Origin: Micavibrio_A sp964539025
GTDB lineage: Bacteria > Pseudomonadota > Alphaproteobacteria > Micavibrionales > Micavibrionaceae
Length of the DNA stretch: 64,000 bases
Direction of reading: 5' to 3'
NCBI GenBank assembly: GCA_964539025.1
Contig: CAZIFA010000002.1
Coordinates: 186,001-250,000 of the forward strand
Below the pieces are notes generated by a model. That model made no database searches and was not told where the DNA came from. It saw only the letters and a list, made by a program, of their open reading frames with translations. Each line of letters starts with the position of its first letter. Position 1 is the stretch's first letter. The position numbers and the translations under genes are program-made. Below are positions 35,901-43,975 of this stretch, piece by piece.

Positions 35901-37119
35901 CGATATAGGTGTTGCCGACGACGGTGACATCAATCTGCACGCCGTTGTGCGATAAAGTGCCGTTGGTTTGCGAACCGCCGGATGTAAACGTGCCGTTCGG
36001 GCCGACGCTGCCGGGGCCGTCCGCACCGTAATTGATATTCAGTTGGCCGGAAACGCTGACCGGGCCGTTTTCAAGATTGGTTTCATCGACCAGTTTCGCC
36101 TCGGGACCGACCATGAACGGCGTACCGTCTTCATCCTGAATGATGAACTGGCTCGGTTGAAGCTGCGGTGCGCGGTAGCCCAGTGCCGTCGGATTGATCG
36201 GTCCGATATCGGGGTTGGTCTGGAATGGATCCGGCGCAAAGCTGCTCTGGAAACGATAACCGTTTCCACCGGGACCTGCGGCAGGGCCAGCCGCCGTTTC
36301 AATAGCGGCCAGTTGTTTGGCGATTTCTGCTTCTTCGCCAGCGGCAGGCTCTACATTCGCTACTTTTTCTTCATCCGCGGCGCCCTCGCCTTCCGTGTGT
36401 TCGGCTTTGTACCCCAGGTCGGTTTTGTTGCCAGGGCCTGTGTCTTCGTTGCCTTCCATATCGGCGGCTGCGATTTTCGATTTCTGCTTGGTTTCTTCTT
36501 TTTCTTCTTCGACCAGAACCATGGGTTCCGCAGAGTTGGCTTTCGCCAACTCTTGAATGTTGGTGATCAGATCGTCGCCTGAGACGATGCAGGTCTTACT
36601 CGCAAGTGAGAGTTCCGGAGGGTTCTTGTCAGCCATCGCGGTTTCGTAGTTGGTGACGACGATCTTTGCGCCATTCTCAAAAGAAATGACCATCTTGCCG
36701 TCTTTAACGTCTGCGCCTTGCGTTTCGGACAGATCGAAATTGAACATGTATTTCTTGCCGGGATCGAGCGTGATGTCTTTTTGCGCGTTTGCGGAAGGCA
36801 GGTCGATCTTGATGACATCTTCACCGGGGAACGGATTGGCATTCTGGCCGCCGAGTGCGTTGAACAGAAGTTTAGGATCCACCTTTGTGCCGTCAGCGAG
36901 CGAAAGCGTGTTGCCGTTATCAATAAAAGACTGGAAGTTGGTGAAAGTAACCTTACCGCCTTCGAAGAAACTTATCACAAGGCCGCCATTGGCATCGAGG
37001 GACACACCGTCAATATCCGCCGGAGAGAATGAGAGCTGAGCGGATTCACCTTCCGGTAATTTGTGATTCACGGTGGCATTCGCGCTCGGAACGGCGAAAA
37101 TAAGGTTGTTCGATGCCAT
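29997..37119 (-). CDS. Giant T1SS-143/DUF4114 RTX adhesin, interrupted by an assembly gap
   Basis: One secreted repeat protein is read as two pieces because of the N run: about 1620 residues before and 719 after. The N-terminus is MASNNLIFAVPSANATVNHK, then an acidic linker (about 205-270). T1SS-143 repeats begin near residues 345, 483, 631, 1135 and 1383 with V/I-D-E-(T/S)-(N/D) starts and DHAD(G/A)xxPND motifs. A DUF4114 module spans about 870-1090, ending GFEDKEGLGDKDFNDLIF. The C-terminus has EF-hand-like Asp-rich loops, an RTX nonapeptide patch and a VC_A0849-type secretion target. AAGGAG precedes the ATG. It is probably exported by the adjacent T1SS and held at the surface for adhesion; this role is inferred. 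Confidence 0.9.
32159..32258. other. Assembly gap (100 N) inside the adhesin repeats
   Basis: Exactly 100 N, the usual placeholder. Both flanks recur exactly further upstream in the same gene: the left flank ends like 32699 and the right flank begins like 33006. If one repeat is missing, the true gap is 306 bp (equivalent to 32700-33005), and the reading frame closes exactly. Confidence 0.9.
32259..33748 (-). repeat. Near-identical adhesin repeat units of about 747 bp
   Basis: The block from 32259 recurs from 33006 with an offset of 747 bp (249 codons); the first 50 or so bases are identical. Each unit holds a T1SS-143 module plus a cadherin-like module (GNVTSNDxxGQDxPGTV, GAYSYTANxNNPxGVDSF). 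Confidence 0.75.
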
Positions 37120-37206
37120 ATTTTTACTCCTTGTAATTTAACACTTCGCAGGCCGATTGCTGACGGCAAGCCCGAATAGTTAACAGTTTCCTAATGAGAT
37201 TGCCAT

Positions 37207-37235
37207 TTTTTACATGGATTCAGCATAAGTGTCAA
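37207..37235 (-). promoter_or_regulatory. Adhesin promoter
   Basis: On the minus strand TTGACA (37235-37230), a 17-base spacer and TAAAAA (37212-37207), 88 bases before the ATG. The -10 box is poor, so it may need an activator. Confidence 0.5.
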
Positions 37236-37314
37236 ACATTATGTTAATTATAATTTTACCAGTGTTTTTCCATTGTTTTTCATGTAGTTAGAACACCATT
37301 TGTACAGTTTCCAG

Positions 37315-38811
37315 TTATCCGAACAGGCGGTATTTAATGTCGGTGTACTCGAGTAAACCATATTTGCCGCCTTCCCTTCCAATTCCCGATTCCTTAATGC
37401 CGCCAAAAGGGGCCAGATCGGTGGCCAGCAGCGGCTCATTCACCGCCACCATGCCGTAGGCCAAATTATCGCTCACCCGCCAGACCTGCGCCTGATCGGC
37501 TGTGTAGATATAAGAGCCAAGACCATAGGGCGTGTCATTCGCCCGGCGGACAACCTCATCCTCGCTTTCAAAGCTGTAAAGAACCGCAACAGGGCCGAAA
37601 ATTTCCTCGCGGGCCAGCCGGACATTGTCCGGCGCGCCGGTAATCAATGTTGGTTCGAAAAAGGTTGCGCCAAGACGTTTGTCACACTGACCGCCCAGTT
37701 CGATTTTTGCCCCGGCTTTTTTTGCCTCTTCGATCATGCTTTCAATTTTTTGAACGGCTTTTTCGTTGATAAGCGGCCCGATGGAAACATCTTTTTTCCA
37801 TCCAGGCCCAACTTTCAATGTTTCTATTTTTTTGCGAAAAACCTCAAGAAAACGGCTATAAATGCTCTTTTGGACAAAAATCCGATTGGCGCAGATGCAA
37901 GTCTGACCGGCGTTGCGGAACTTCGAGGCGAGCGCACCTTCGGCAGCTTTTTCAAGGTCGGCACTTTCAAACACGATGAACGGCGCGTTGCCGCCAAGTT
38001 CAAGCGAAATTTTTTGGACATGCTCGGAAGCCTGCGCCATCAGCTTGCGGCCAACCCCGGTAGATCCAGTGAAGGATATTTTGCGTACGCGTGGATCGGA
38101 CGTCAGGGCCTTGCCGATCTCGGATGCGTTTTGTGATGTGACGACATTGAAAACACCGCCCGGCAATCCCGCCTCTATCGCCAGCCCCGCAAGCGCCAGC
38201 GCACAGAGCGGTGTCGATTCCGCAGGTTTTAAAACCACCGTACACCTGGCAGCAAGGGCAGGCCCGACTTTGCGGGTAATCATTGAAACAGGGAAATTCC
38301 AGGGGGTGATGGCACCCACGACCCCGACCGGATGGCGACTGATAATAATTCGGGTTCCCGGCTTGGGTCCTTCGAGAAACTCGCCGTACAGGCGGCGGCC
38401 TTCTTCGGCACACCACTGGATCGTGGCAGCAGCCCCCAGCACCTCGGATTTTGCTTCGGATAGGGGTTTACCCTGTTCGCAGGTCATCAGAAGGGCCAGA
38501 TCCCCGGCCCGTTCCTCAATCAAGGTTGCCCAGCGGCTCAGAATCTTTGCCCGGTCGAGCGGCAGACGCGTACACCAGCCTTCAAAGGCTGTTTGGGCGG
38601 CATCTATGGCCGCATGTACGTCTTCTACCCCCATATCGGGTACGTCGGTTATGCGGGACAAATCAGCAGGATTTTGTACAGAAAACGTCTTTTTTCCGCA
38701 GGCTTCCACCCATTGCCCGCCGATAAGCGCGCGATCATGAACGTACTTCAGTTCCGGTCCCATAAAAGTTTGCAGATTTTCCTGTTTGGCGTGTGATGAT
38801 TTACCAGCCAT
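37315..38811 (-). CDS. NAD(P)-dependent aldehyde dehydrogenase, succinate-semialdehyde type
   Basis: The 498-aa ALDH-family enzyme has TPWNFPVSMITRKVGPALAA, SFTGSTGVGRKL, the catalytic Glu in LELGGNAPFIVF and the catalytic Cys in NAGQTCICANRIFV. The pattern is closest to GabD-type succinate-semialdehyde dehydrogenases, though specificity is not certain. The start at 38811 has GAGGAT upstream; ATG 38763 (MGPELKYVHDRA) is an alternative, and the ATG at 38961 adds 50 unmatched residues. No gabT is nearby. Confidence 0.85.
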   Translation of the reverse strand: MAGKSSHAKQENLQTFMGPELKYVHDRALIGGQWVEACGKKTFSVQNPADLSRITDVPDMGVEDVHAAIDAAQTAFEGWCTRLPLDRAKILSRWATLIEERAGDLALLMTCEQGKPLSEAKSEVLGAAATIQWCAEEGRRLYGEFLEGPKPGTRIIISRHPVGVVGAITPWNFPVSMITRKVGPALAARCTVVLKPAESTPLCALALAGLAIEAGLPGGVFNVVTSQNASEIGKALTSDPRVRKISFTGSTGVGRKLMAQASEHVQKISLELGGNAPFIVFESADLEKAAEGALASKFRNAGQTCICANRIFVQKSIYSRFLEVFRKKIETLKVGPGWKKDVSIGPLINEKAVQKIESMIEEAKKAGAKIELGGQCDKRLGATFFEPTLITGAPDNVRLAREEIFGPVAVLYSFESEDEVVRRANDTPYGLGSYIYTADQAQVWRVSDNLAYGMVAVNEPLLATDLAPFGGIKESGIGREGGKYGLLEYTDIKYRLFG

Positions 38812-39058
38812 TAACCATATCCTCAAAATGTACGTTCTTAATAAGAAAAACCGTATATATGCACCGGAAATTTCCCCTGCCGAAGATGAACAGCATTGTG
38901 GGAAAATTCGTTCCCTGCCCAGTCCTTTTTGCCACAAGAAAGATGCATTGCACCAAACCACACGGTCGCATTCCGTTTGGCTTTATGCTAGAATTGAAGA
39001 ACTTGGAATATTCGTGTTAAATCATGTACTTCTAATAAAGTCTGATAATGGGTAAGTT

Positions 39059-39595
39059 ATGGGGTTTAAATTCGATAAGTTGAACATGCTGGTGGTCGAA
39101 GACACCCAACCCATGCAAAAACTTTTGGTCTCCGTCCTCGAAGCCCTCGGTATTAAAAATGTTCAGACAAGCAGCAACGGACAGGATGCGTTCCGCATTT
39201 TCTGCCAGAACCATCATGACATTGTTTTAAGCGACTGGTCGATGGAGCCGACCGACGGGATTGAACTGACCCGCATGATCCGCAAGCATAAGCTATCGCC
39301 CAACAAACTCGTACCCGTGATCCTGATAACCGGTTACAGCGCATGGCCGCGCGTGGAAGAAGCGCGCGATGCAGGTGTCACGGAATTCCTCGTCAAACCA
39401 TTTACCGCGCACGATCTTGCGCGTCGCATCACACACGTGATTAACAAACCGCGCGATTTCATCGAGACGCAGGATTTCTTCGGACCAGATCGGCGCAGGC
39501 GTCGCGATCTTGAAAACGGGCATCGCGGCCCCTTCCGCCGGGAAGAGGACCGCAGCAATACATCATCATCTGTCGAAATCGATTTTAGAAAATAA
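39059..39595 (+). CDS. CheY-like response regulator with charged C-terminal tail
   Basis: The receiver domain has acidic pocket E14/D15, phospho-acceptor D59 (IVLSDWSMEP), T91 and K113 (LVKPF). After about residue 130 comes a tail with FFGPDRRRRRDLENG and RREEDRSNTSSS, with no DNA-binding or enzymatic domain. It is probably a protein-interaction regulator of the chemotaxis/motility type. It is followed after 22 bases by a helical partner gene. Confidence 0.9.
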   Translation: MGFKFDKLNMLVVEDTQPMQKLLVSVLEALGIKNVQTSSNGQDAFRIFCQNHHDIVLSDWSMEPTDGIELTRMIRKHKLSPNKLVPVILITGYSAWPRVEEARDAGVTEFLVKPFTAHDLARRITHVINKPRDFIETQDFFGPDRRRRRDLENGHRGPFRREEDRSNTSSSVEIDFRK

Positions 39596-39617
39596 CACTG
39601 GAGTAAAAGAGTAGAGA

Positions 39618-40109
39618 ATGAGTAAAGACAAAGCGAGCATCATCAAAGCGGATTACACGCTTCAAAAGAAAGTCGGCACCGGACCGATCGATGAACGTAC
39701 GATCAAATCCTCGCAACATGTCATCGACAATAACAATGTCGATTTCGCACCGATGGCCTTGACCATTCTTGACAAGCTCGACGCCGCCTTAAAACGTGCG
39801 AACGATCCGTCGGTGACAATGGAGCAAATGAAAAGTCTGCTCACCGTTCCCGTCATGGAATTAAAGGCGAACGCCACGATTTTTCATTATGAACTGATCG
39901 GCTCGCTCGCCAATATCATGCTGGGATTTTTAGAAACGATTACGACGATGGATCAAGACGCGTATGAAATAGTCAAGGCGCATCATGCATCGCTGCATAT
40001 GATCATCGTGCGTAAGATGAACGGTGATGGCGGTACGGCAGGGAAAATGCTGATTAAGGAATTGCAGCAGGCGTGCGATCGTTACCATCACAAGAAATTT
40101 GCCAAATAA
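39618..40109 (+). CDS. Helical partner protein of the response regulator (163 aa)
   Basis: All-helical protein with ATIFHYELIGSLANIMLG and AYEIVKAHHASLHMIIV, ending DRYHHKKFAK. It is in an apparent two-gene operon with the CheY-like gene, with GGAGTAAAAGAG upstream. The arrangement and helical build would suit a phosphotransfer or adaptor role, but no HPt signature is certain. The gene truncated at the right edge of the window (63812-64000) shares its C-terminal pattern. Confidence 0.7.
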   Translation: MSKDKASIIKADYTLQKKVGTGPIDERTIKSSQHVIDNNNVDFAPMALTILDKLDAALKRANDPSVTMEQMKSLLTVPVMELKANATIFHYELIGSLANIMLGFLETITTMDQDAYEIVKAHHASLHMIIVRKMNGDGGTAGKMLIKELQQACDRYHHKKFAK

Positions 40110-40159
40110 TTCAATCAAATCCCGCTTAAATCCGGATTTTGGAACCTTCGGCCCAGCCA

Positions 40160-40187
40160 ATTGTTTGTGTTGCGACACACAAACAAT
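40160..40187 (+). promoter_or_regulatory. Perfect 11-bp inverted repeat in the CsbD leader
   Basis: ATTGTTTGTGT (40160-40170), a 6-base loop, ACACAAACAAT (40177-40187), ending 3 bases before the ribosome-binding site AAAAGGAG. It could be an operator or a structured leader. Confidence 0.55.
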
Positions 40188-40202
40188 CAAAAGGAGACCG
40201 TT

Positions 40203-40394
40203 ATGGGTAGCACATCGGACAAAGCCAAAGGCATCATGAACCAAGGTATGGGCAAGGCCAAACAAGGCATCGGCAAAGCGACGGACAACGCATCGCTGCA
40301 CGGCGAAGGCATCGCGCAGGAACGCAAAGGCGAGGCACAGGAATTCGTCGGAGACGTTAAAAAAGGCGTCAAAGATGCCGTCGATAAACTGTAA
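40203..40394 (+). CDS. CsbD-family stress protein
   Basis: The 63-aa hydrophilic protein has the CsbD pattern: SDKAKGIMNQGMGKAKQGIG, then NASLHGEGIAQERKGEAQE and VGDVKKGVKD. CsbD proteins are induced by general stress in many bacteria; their molecular function is unclear. AAAAGGAG precedes the ATG at 40203; an upstream frame start at 40161 would run through the hairpin. Confidence 0.88.
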   Translation: MGSTSDKAKGIMNQGMGKAKQGIGKATDNASLHGEGIAQERKGEAQEFVGDVKKGVKDAVDKL

Positions 40395-40409
40395 TTTCCA
40401 AACGACCCT

Positions 40410-40449
40410 AAAATCAGATCCGCTTTTGCAGTGGGTCTGATTTTATTTT
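40410..40449. terminator. Bidirectional terminator
   Basis: AAAATCAGATCC pairs with GGGTCTGATTTT (12-bp stem with one G-T), T-rich on both sides. It serves csbD and the convergent 158-aa gene, whose stop lies in the stem. Confidence 0.75.
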
Positions 40450-40890
40450 GAGATCTCCGAACATGGCCTTCAGAACCAAGCGTGCCAAATCTGCCTGCTG
40501 TTTTTTATCTTTTATAAGATCATCCTCGTTTATACTTTGTAAGGGCATGGATATATAATGATCCCTAATAATGGCAGGAGATAGTTTTTCTTCGTCTATT
40601 ACCATTTTGACATTATTGCCCAAAGGTTTTGTATAAACAGCCAGCATGGTTTTTTTATTACCCACTTGGGATAAATTCTCCCAACGCGTTAATCCCAACA
40701 TCAAAGAGAATCCCATTTTATAGAGCGTTTCATTTTCGGGATTTACAAAAGCCTCCATAGGATAGGGCGGCGATCCTGTAAATACGTAACTCGTTACGAA
40801 GGGATGATAAGGACCTGTTCCGACTTTTATACAGGGCCTATCGTCAAAACCTGTTATATAAATATAAACGACCTTATCAATTTTTTGCAT
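40414..40890 (-). CDS. Hypothetical protein (158 aa)
   Basis: The product begins MQKIDKVVYIYITGFDDRP, a probable beta-alpha domain, with KKTMLAVYTKPLGNNVKMV and a C-terminal helix. No signal peptide or membrane span. Its ATG is 9 bases after the stop of the PG-binding-like gene, so the two form a unit. The DNA is AT-richer than flanking housekeeping genes, suggesting acquisition. No family recognised. Confidence 0.65.
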   Translation of the reverse strand: MQKIDKVVYIYITGFDDRPCIKVGTGPYHPFVTSYVFTGSPPYPMEAFVNPENETLYKMGFSLMLGLTRWENLSQVGNKKTMLAVYTKPLGNNVKMVIDEEKLSPAIIRDHYISMPLQSINEDDLIKDKKQQADLARLVLKAMFGDLKIKSDPLQKRI

Positions 40891-40899
40891 TGTATATGT

Positions 40900-41535
40900 T
40901 TATTCCCACGTATGTATATCACGCCAATGTTCTTGTGGTTTTTTTGCTACGCATTGTGAGTATTGCATAAAAGCGGTTTCCCTGCATATAGCGGCAATTT
41001 TTTTATCTGCTACTTGGTTACACTTTCGTAGATTTTCCTGATATCTTTCCCAACAATCGTCACGATAATCGTAATCTGGATTTTCTTTATCTAAAATATC
41101 ATCTAAAGCACGTACTATTTTATCTCGATCATCGGGAGTGCTATTCTGCCAGAGCATGCCACCGCCCAATGCTGTGACACTGCCTACACCAGCCCCTGAC
41201 CCGCTCTTTCCTAAATACAAAGGCCTCATTTCATTTACGTTTTTTAATTCCGCTTTTCTTTTATCTGGAAGATTCATCGGAAGTTTAAGGAGCTTGCTTA
41301 CAAGCGCCGCTTCGGTTTCGCCGCCGGGATTCATTCGACCGTCAATCTTCAGGTTATTTTCGCGCTGAAAGCTGTGAATGGCATCATCAAGTTCTTGATC
41401 GATAATCCCATTTTCGATGGGACGTTTGTAACGCCCCTCACGGGCAAAGTTTCGTTTTACGTTTTCAACATCCTCGGGGCGGTTCTCCAGATTTATGTTA
41501 GGGGTTAGAATGAAAAACGGCCCCGAAGGGCCGTT
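40900..41535 (-). pseudogene. PG-binding-like protein gene with no usable 5' start
   Basis: From ATG 41334 only 144 aa are translated, but the frame stays open to a TAA at 41538-41536, and the extra codons encode the rest of the module seen at the window start: DVENVKRNFAREGRYKRP, then DDAIHSFQRENNLKIDG and PGGETEAAL. Upstream of the module there is no ATG, GTG or TTG in frame, only ATT, ATA and CTG, and the serA terminator abuts it. Either the 5' end was lost or a rare start is used. The C-terminal part has four Cys (DDCWERYQENLRKC, AAICRET, QYSQCVA). Confidence 0.6.
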
Positions 41536-41538
41536 TTA
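41513..41538 (-). terminator. serA terminator
   Basis: On the minus strand AAAACGGCCC-(4 nt)-GGGCCGTTTT followed by TTC, 60 bases after the serA stop. Confidence 0.8.
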
Positions 41539-41600
41539 TTTGGGCGCAATGCGTCCGTTATTGTTTAGGATGATAGTCCTAATCGTCTATTTTGTCAATC

Positions 41601-43190
41601 TCAGAAGCTCAAACGCTTCGCCGTTTTCACCTGCGGCAAGTTCGAGACCTCCTTGAACAGCGCGTCGTTCAGAGGAGCGTCGAGCGAGACGAGACAGACG
41701 GCGGAGTCGGCACCATCGACTCTTCCCAAACGGAAGTCGGCGATGTTCTGTTTCGCGTTGCCCAGAATCGTGCCCAAAGACCCGATCAATCCCGGCTTGT
41801 CTTCGTTGCGGATGAACAGCATGTCCTTCGCCAGCGCAGCCTCAATCGGCACGCCTTCGATGTTGACGATGCGCGGTTCGCGGCCCGTGAAGAGTGTGCC
41901 CGACACAGTGCGCGTGCGTTGATCCGTTTCCACCGTGAGGGCGATGAGCGAGCGGTGCTCCTTGCTCGTCGCGGCGCGGCTTTCGGTGACTTTGATGCCG
42001 CGGCTTTCAGCGATCGCCATGGCGTTGACCATGTTGACCGTATCCATCTGCGGTTTCAGCAAGCTCGCCACGATCACCTGCACCAGCGGTTTGACGTTGA
42101 GTTCCGTCACGGTGCCTTCGAAGGAGATGTCGATCTTCTTGATGGCGTTTTCCGTGATCTGGCCTGCGAAGCTGCCGAGTTGTTCGGCAAGTTTCATGTA
42201 GTATTTGAGGCGCGGGGCGTCTTCCGCCGAGATCGATGGCATGTTCAGCGCGTTGGTGATGGCGCCGGAGATTAGGAAGTCGGCCATTTGTTCGGCCACC
42301 TGAATCGCGACATTCACTTGCGCCTCATCCGTGCTCGCGCCCAAATGCGGCGTGCAGATGAGTTTGGCATGACCGAGCAGCGGCGTCGTGTCCTTGGTCG
42401 CGGGTTCGGTATCGAACACATCGAGCGCGGCGCCCGCAACTTGTCCGGAATCCAGTGCGTCTTTCAGATCGGCTTCGATGATGAGTCCGCCGCGCGCGCA
42501 GTTGATGATGCGCACGCCCTTTTTCATCTTGGCGATTGAGTCCTTGTTGATGATGCCTTTGGTCTTGTCGTTTTTGGGCACGTGCAGCGTGATGAAGTCT
42601 GCGTTGGTGAACAGCTCATCGAGTTCGACTTTCTTGACGCCCAGTTCAACGGCGCGTTCGTCGGTGAGGAACGGATCATAGGCCAGCACGTTCATCTTCA
42701 AGCCCAGCGCACGATCGGCGACGATGGAGCCGATATTGCCGCAGCCGATGAGGCCGAGCGTTTTGTTGTAGAGTTCGACGCCCATGAACTTGTTCTTTTC
42801 CCACTTGCCCAGATGCGTGGATTCGGACGCTTGCGGAATGTCACGGGCGAGCGCGAACATCATCGCGATCGCATGTTCCGCCGTGGTGATGGAGTTGCCG
42901 AACGGCGTGTTCATGACGATCACACCCTTGCCCGTCGCGGCCTTGATATCGACATTGTCGACGCCGATTCCGGCGCGGCCAACGACTTTCAGATTCGCGG
43001 CGGCGTCTATGATTTCGGGCGTGACTGTGGTGCTTGATCGGATCGCGAGGCCGTCATATTGGCCGATGATCGCTTTGAGTTCTTCGGGTTTCAATCCGGT
43101 TTTGACGTCGACCTCGACACCCTTCGCTTTGAAGATGTCTTCGGCCAGTTTGTTCATTTTGTCGGATATTAGGACTTTTGGTTTGCTCAT
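41601..43190 (-). CDS. serA: D-3-phosphoglycerate dehydrogenase
   Basis: First enzyme of the phosphorylated serine pathway, oxidising 3-phosphoglycerate. The 529-aa long form has the NAD motif GLIGCGNIGSIVADRALG, INCARGGLI, catalytic His in TPHLGASTDEAQ, an intervening ASB-like domain and a C-terminal ACT domain (MLFIRNEDKPGLIGSLG). The start at 43190 has AGGAG eight bases upstream and gives the normal MSKPKVLISD. The frame is open for another 234 codons upstream through unrelated repeat DNA, which I do not include. Confidence 0.96.
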   Translation of the reverse strand: MSKPKVLISDKMNKLAEDIFKAKGVEVDVKTGLKPEELKAIIGQYDGLAIRSSTTVTPEIIDAAANLKVVGRAGIGVDNVDIKAATGKGVIVMNTPFGNSITTAEHAIAMMFALARDIPQASESTHLGKWEKNKFMGVELYNKTLGLIGCGNIGSIVADRALGLKMNVLAYDPFLTDERAVELGVKKVELDELFTNADFITLHVPKNDKTKGIINKDSIAKMKKGVRIINCARGGLIIEADLKDALDSGQVAGAALDVFDTEPATKDTTPLLGHAKLICTPHLGASTDEAQVNVAIQVAEQMADFLISGAITNALNMPSISAEDAPRLKYYMKLAEQLGSFAGQITENAIKKIDISFEGTVTELNVKPLVQVIVASLLKPQMDTVNMVNAMAIAESRGIKVTESRAATSKEHRSLIALTVETDQRTRTVSGTLFTGREPRIVNIEGVPIEAALAKDMLFIRNEDKPGLIGSLGTILGNAKQNIADFRLGRVDGADSAVCLVSLDAPLNDALFKEVSNLPQVKTAKRLSF

Positions 43191-43586
43191 TTTTTGACTC
43201 CTGATTTTGTCTTGTTCGGGAAAACAGACCGCCTTGATAGCAGGTTGCGCGCGCGAAGAAAAGCGTTGTTCGAACGGACACATCGTAAATGTGAATTCCG
43301 GGGCCGGCATTCCGTGCGAACGCGCCCATCGGCGGGCCCTTACCCAGCGTTTTACGGTGTTAAGGAAGCGGCTATATTCGCGCAGCGTCCATCTGAGTTT
43401 TTTAGATGAATTGGTGCTGCCGCCATGTTTGTAGGCGTTCAGGCTGCTATGCCGTTTGCCCTGATCGGTTCGAGGACCGGTGGAATGTTTCCACGGTTTT
43501 GTTTTGCGGGCACGCATGGCGGCTTCGTGGCGTTGGGCTGGGGTCCATGTGCGCTGACCGCGTTTGCGTTTTGATGAAACGACCAA
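43191..43586 (-). other. STGPxT...NAxKHG-motif open frame running in phase into serA
   Basis: From TTG 43586 (GGATGGGGGG upstream) or ATG 43517 the frame encodes RTWTPAQRHEAAMRARKTKP, then STGPRTDQGK and NAYKHG, a pattern known from short hypothetical proteins in alphaproteobacteria. A basic stretch follows (TVKRWVRARRWARSH). No stop occurs before the serA ATG, so either the gene lost its stop or SerA has an N-terminal read-in. A broken small gene is the simplest view. Confidence 0.4.
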
Positions 43587-43849
43587 CCCCCCATCCAAAC
43601 CTTCCCCCGCAAGGGGGGAAGGCTTTTTCCGTACTGAAGTCCTCCCCCCTTGTGGGGGAGGATTTAGGTGGGGGGTATTGCGATCTATCAGTTCGTTTTG
43701 CGGATTTTTTTTAAGTAGCGCGAATTTCTCAATGGAATCAACGGGGGCCAAAAGTAAATTTTGGTCAGGATTTACCCCGATGTCATCCTGAGCGAAGCGA
43801 AGGATCTCCTGAGATCCTTCAGTCGCCTGCGGCTCCTTCAGGATAACAC
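43585..43849. repeat. Two palindromic repeats upstream of serA
   Basis: At 43585-43677, ACCCCCCATCC...GGTGGGGGGT encloses two stems (CCTTCCCCCGC/AAGGGGGGAAGG and CCTCCCCC/GGGGGAGG). At 43780-43849, GTCATCCTGAGCGAAGCG and its imperfect complement around GATCTCCTGAGATC form another. Both are typical dispersed intergenic palindromes; the rest of 43191-43975 contains no other supported gene. Confidence 0.65.
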
Positions 43850-43975
43850 CGTGGTGGTAGGCTTGGGTGGTTCTGGCGGCGGTGGAGGGCATGGCACATA
43901 TTAGGATACATTTCCTATATTGTCAAGGTTTTTGCGCTTAACCGGGGTTTAATAATTTCCATATATTGTGCTGGT

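Noticed and set aside
43191..43892. SerA extended to a start at 43892
   Set aside because: The extra 234 residues cover repeat DNA and a different small-protein motif, while ATG 43190 has AGGAG and gives the normal SerA N-terminus.
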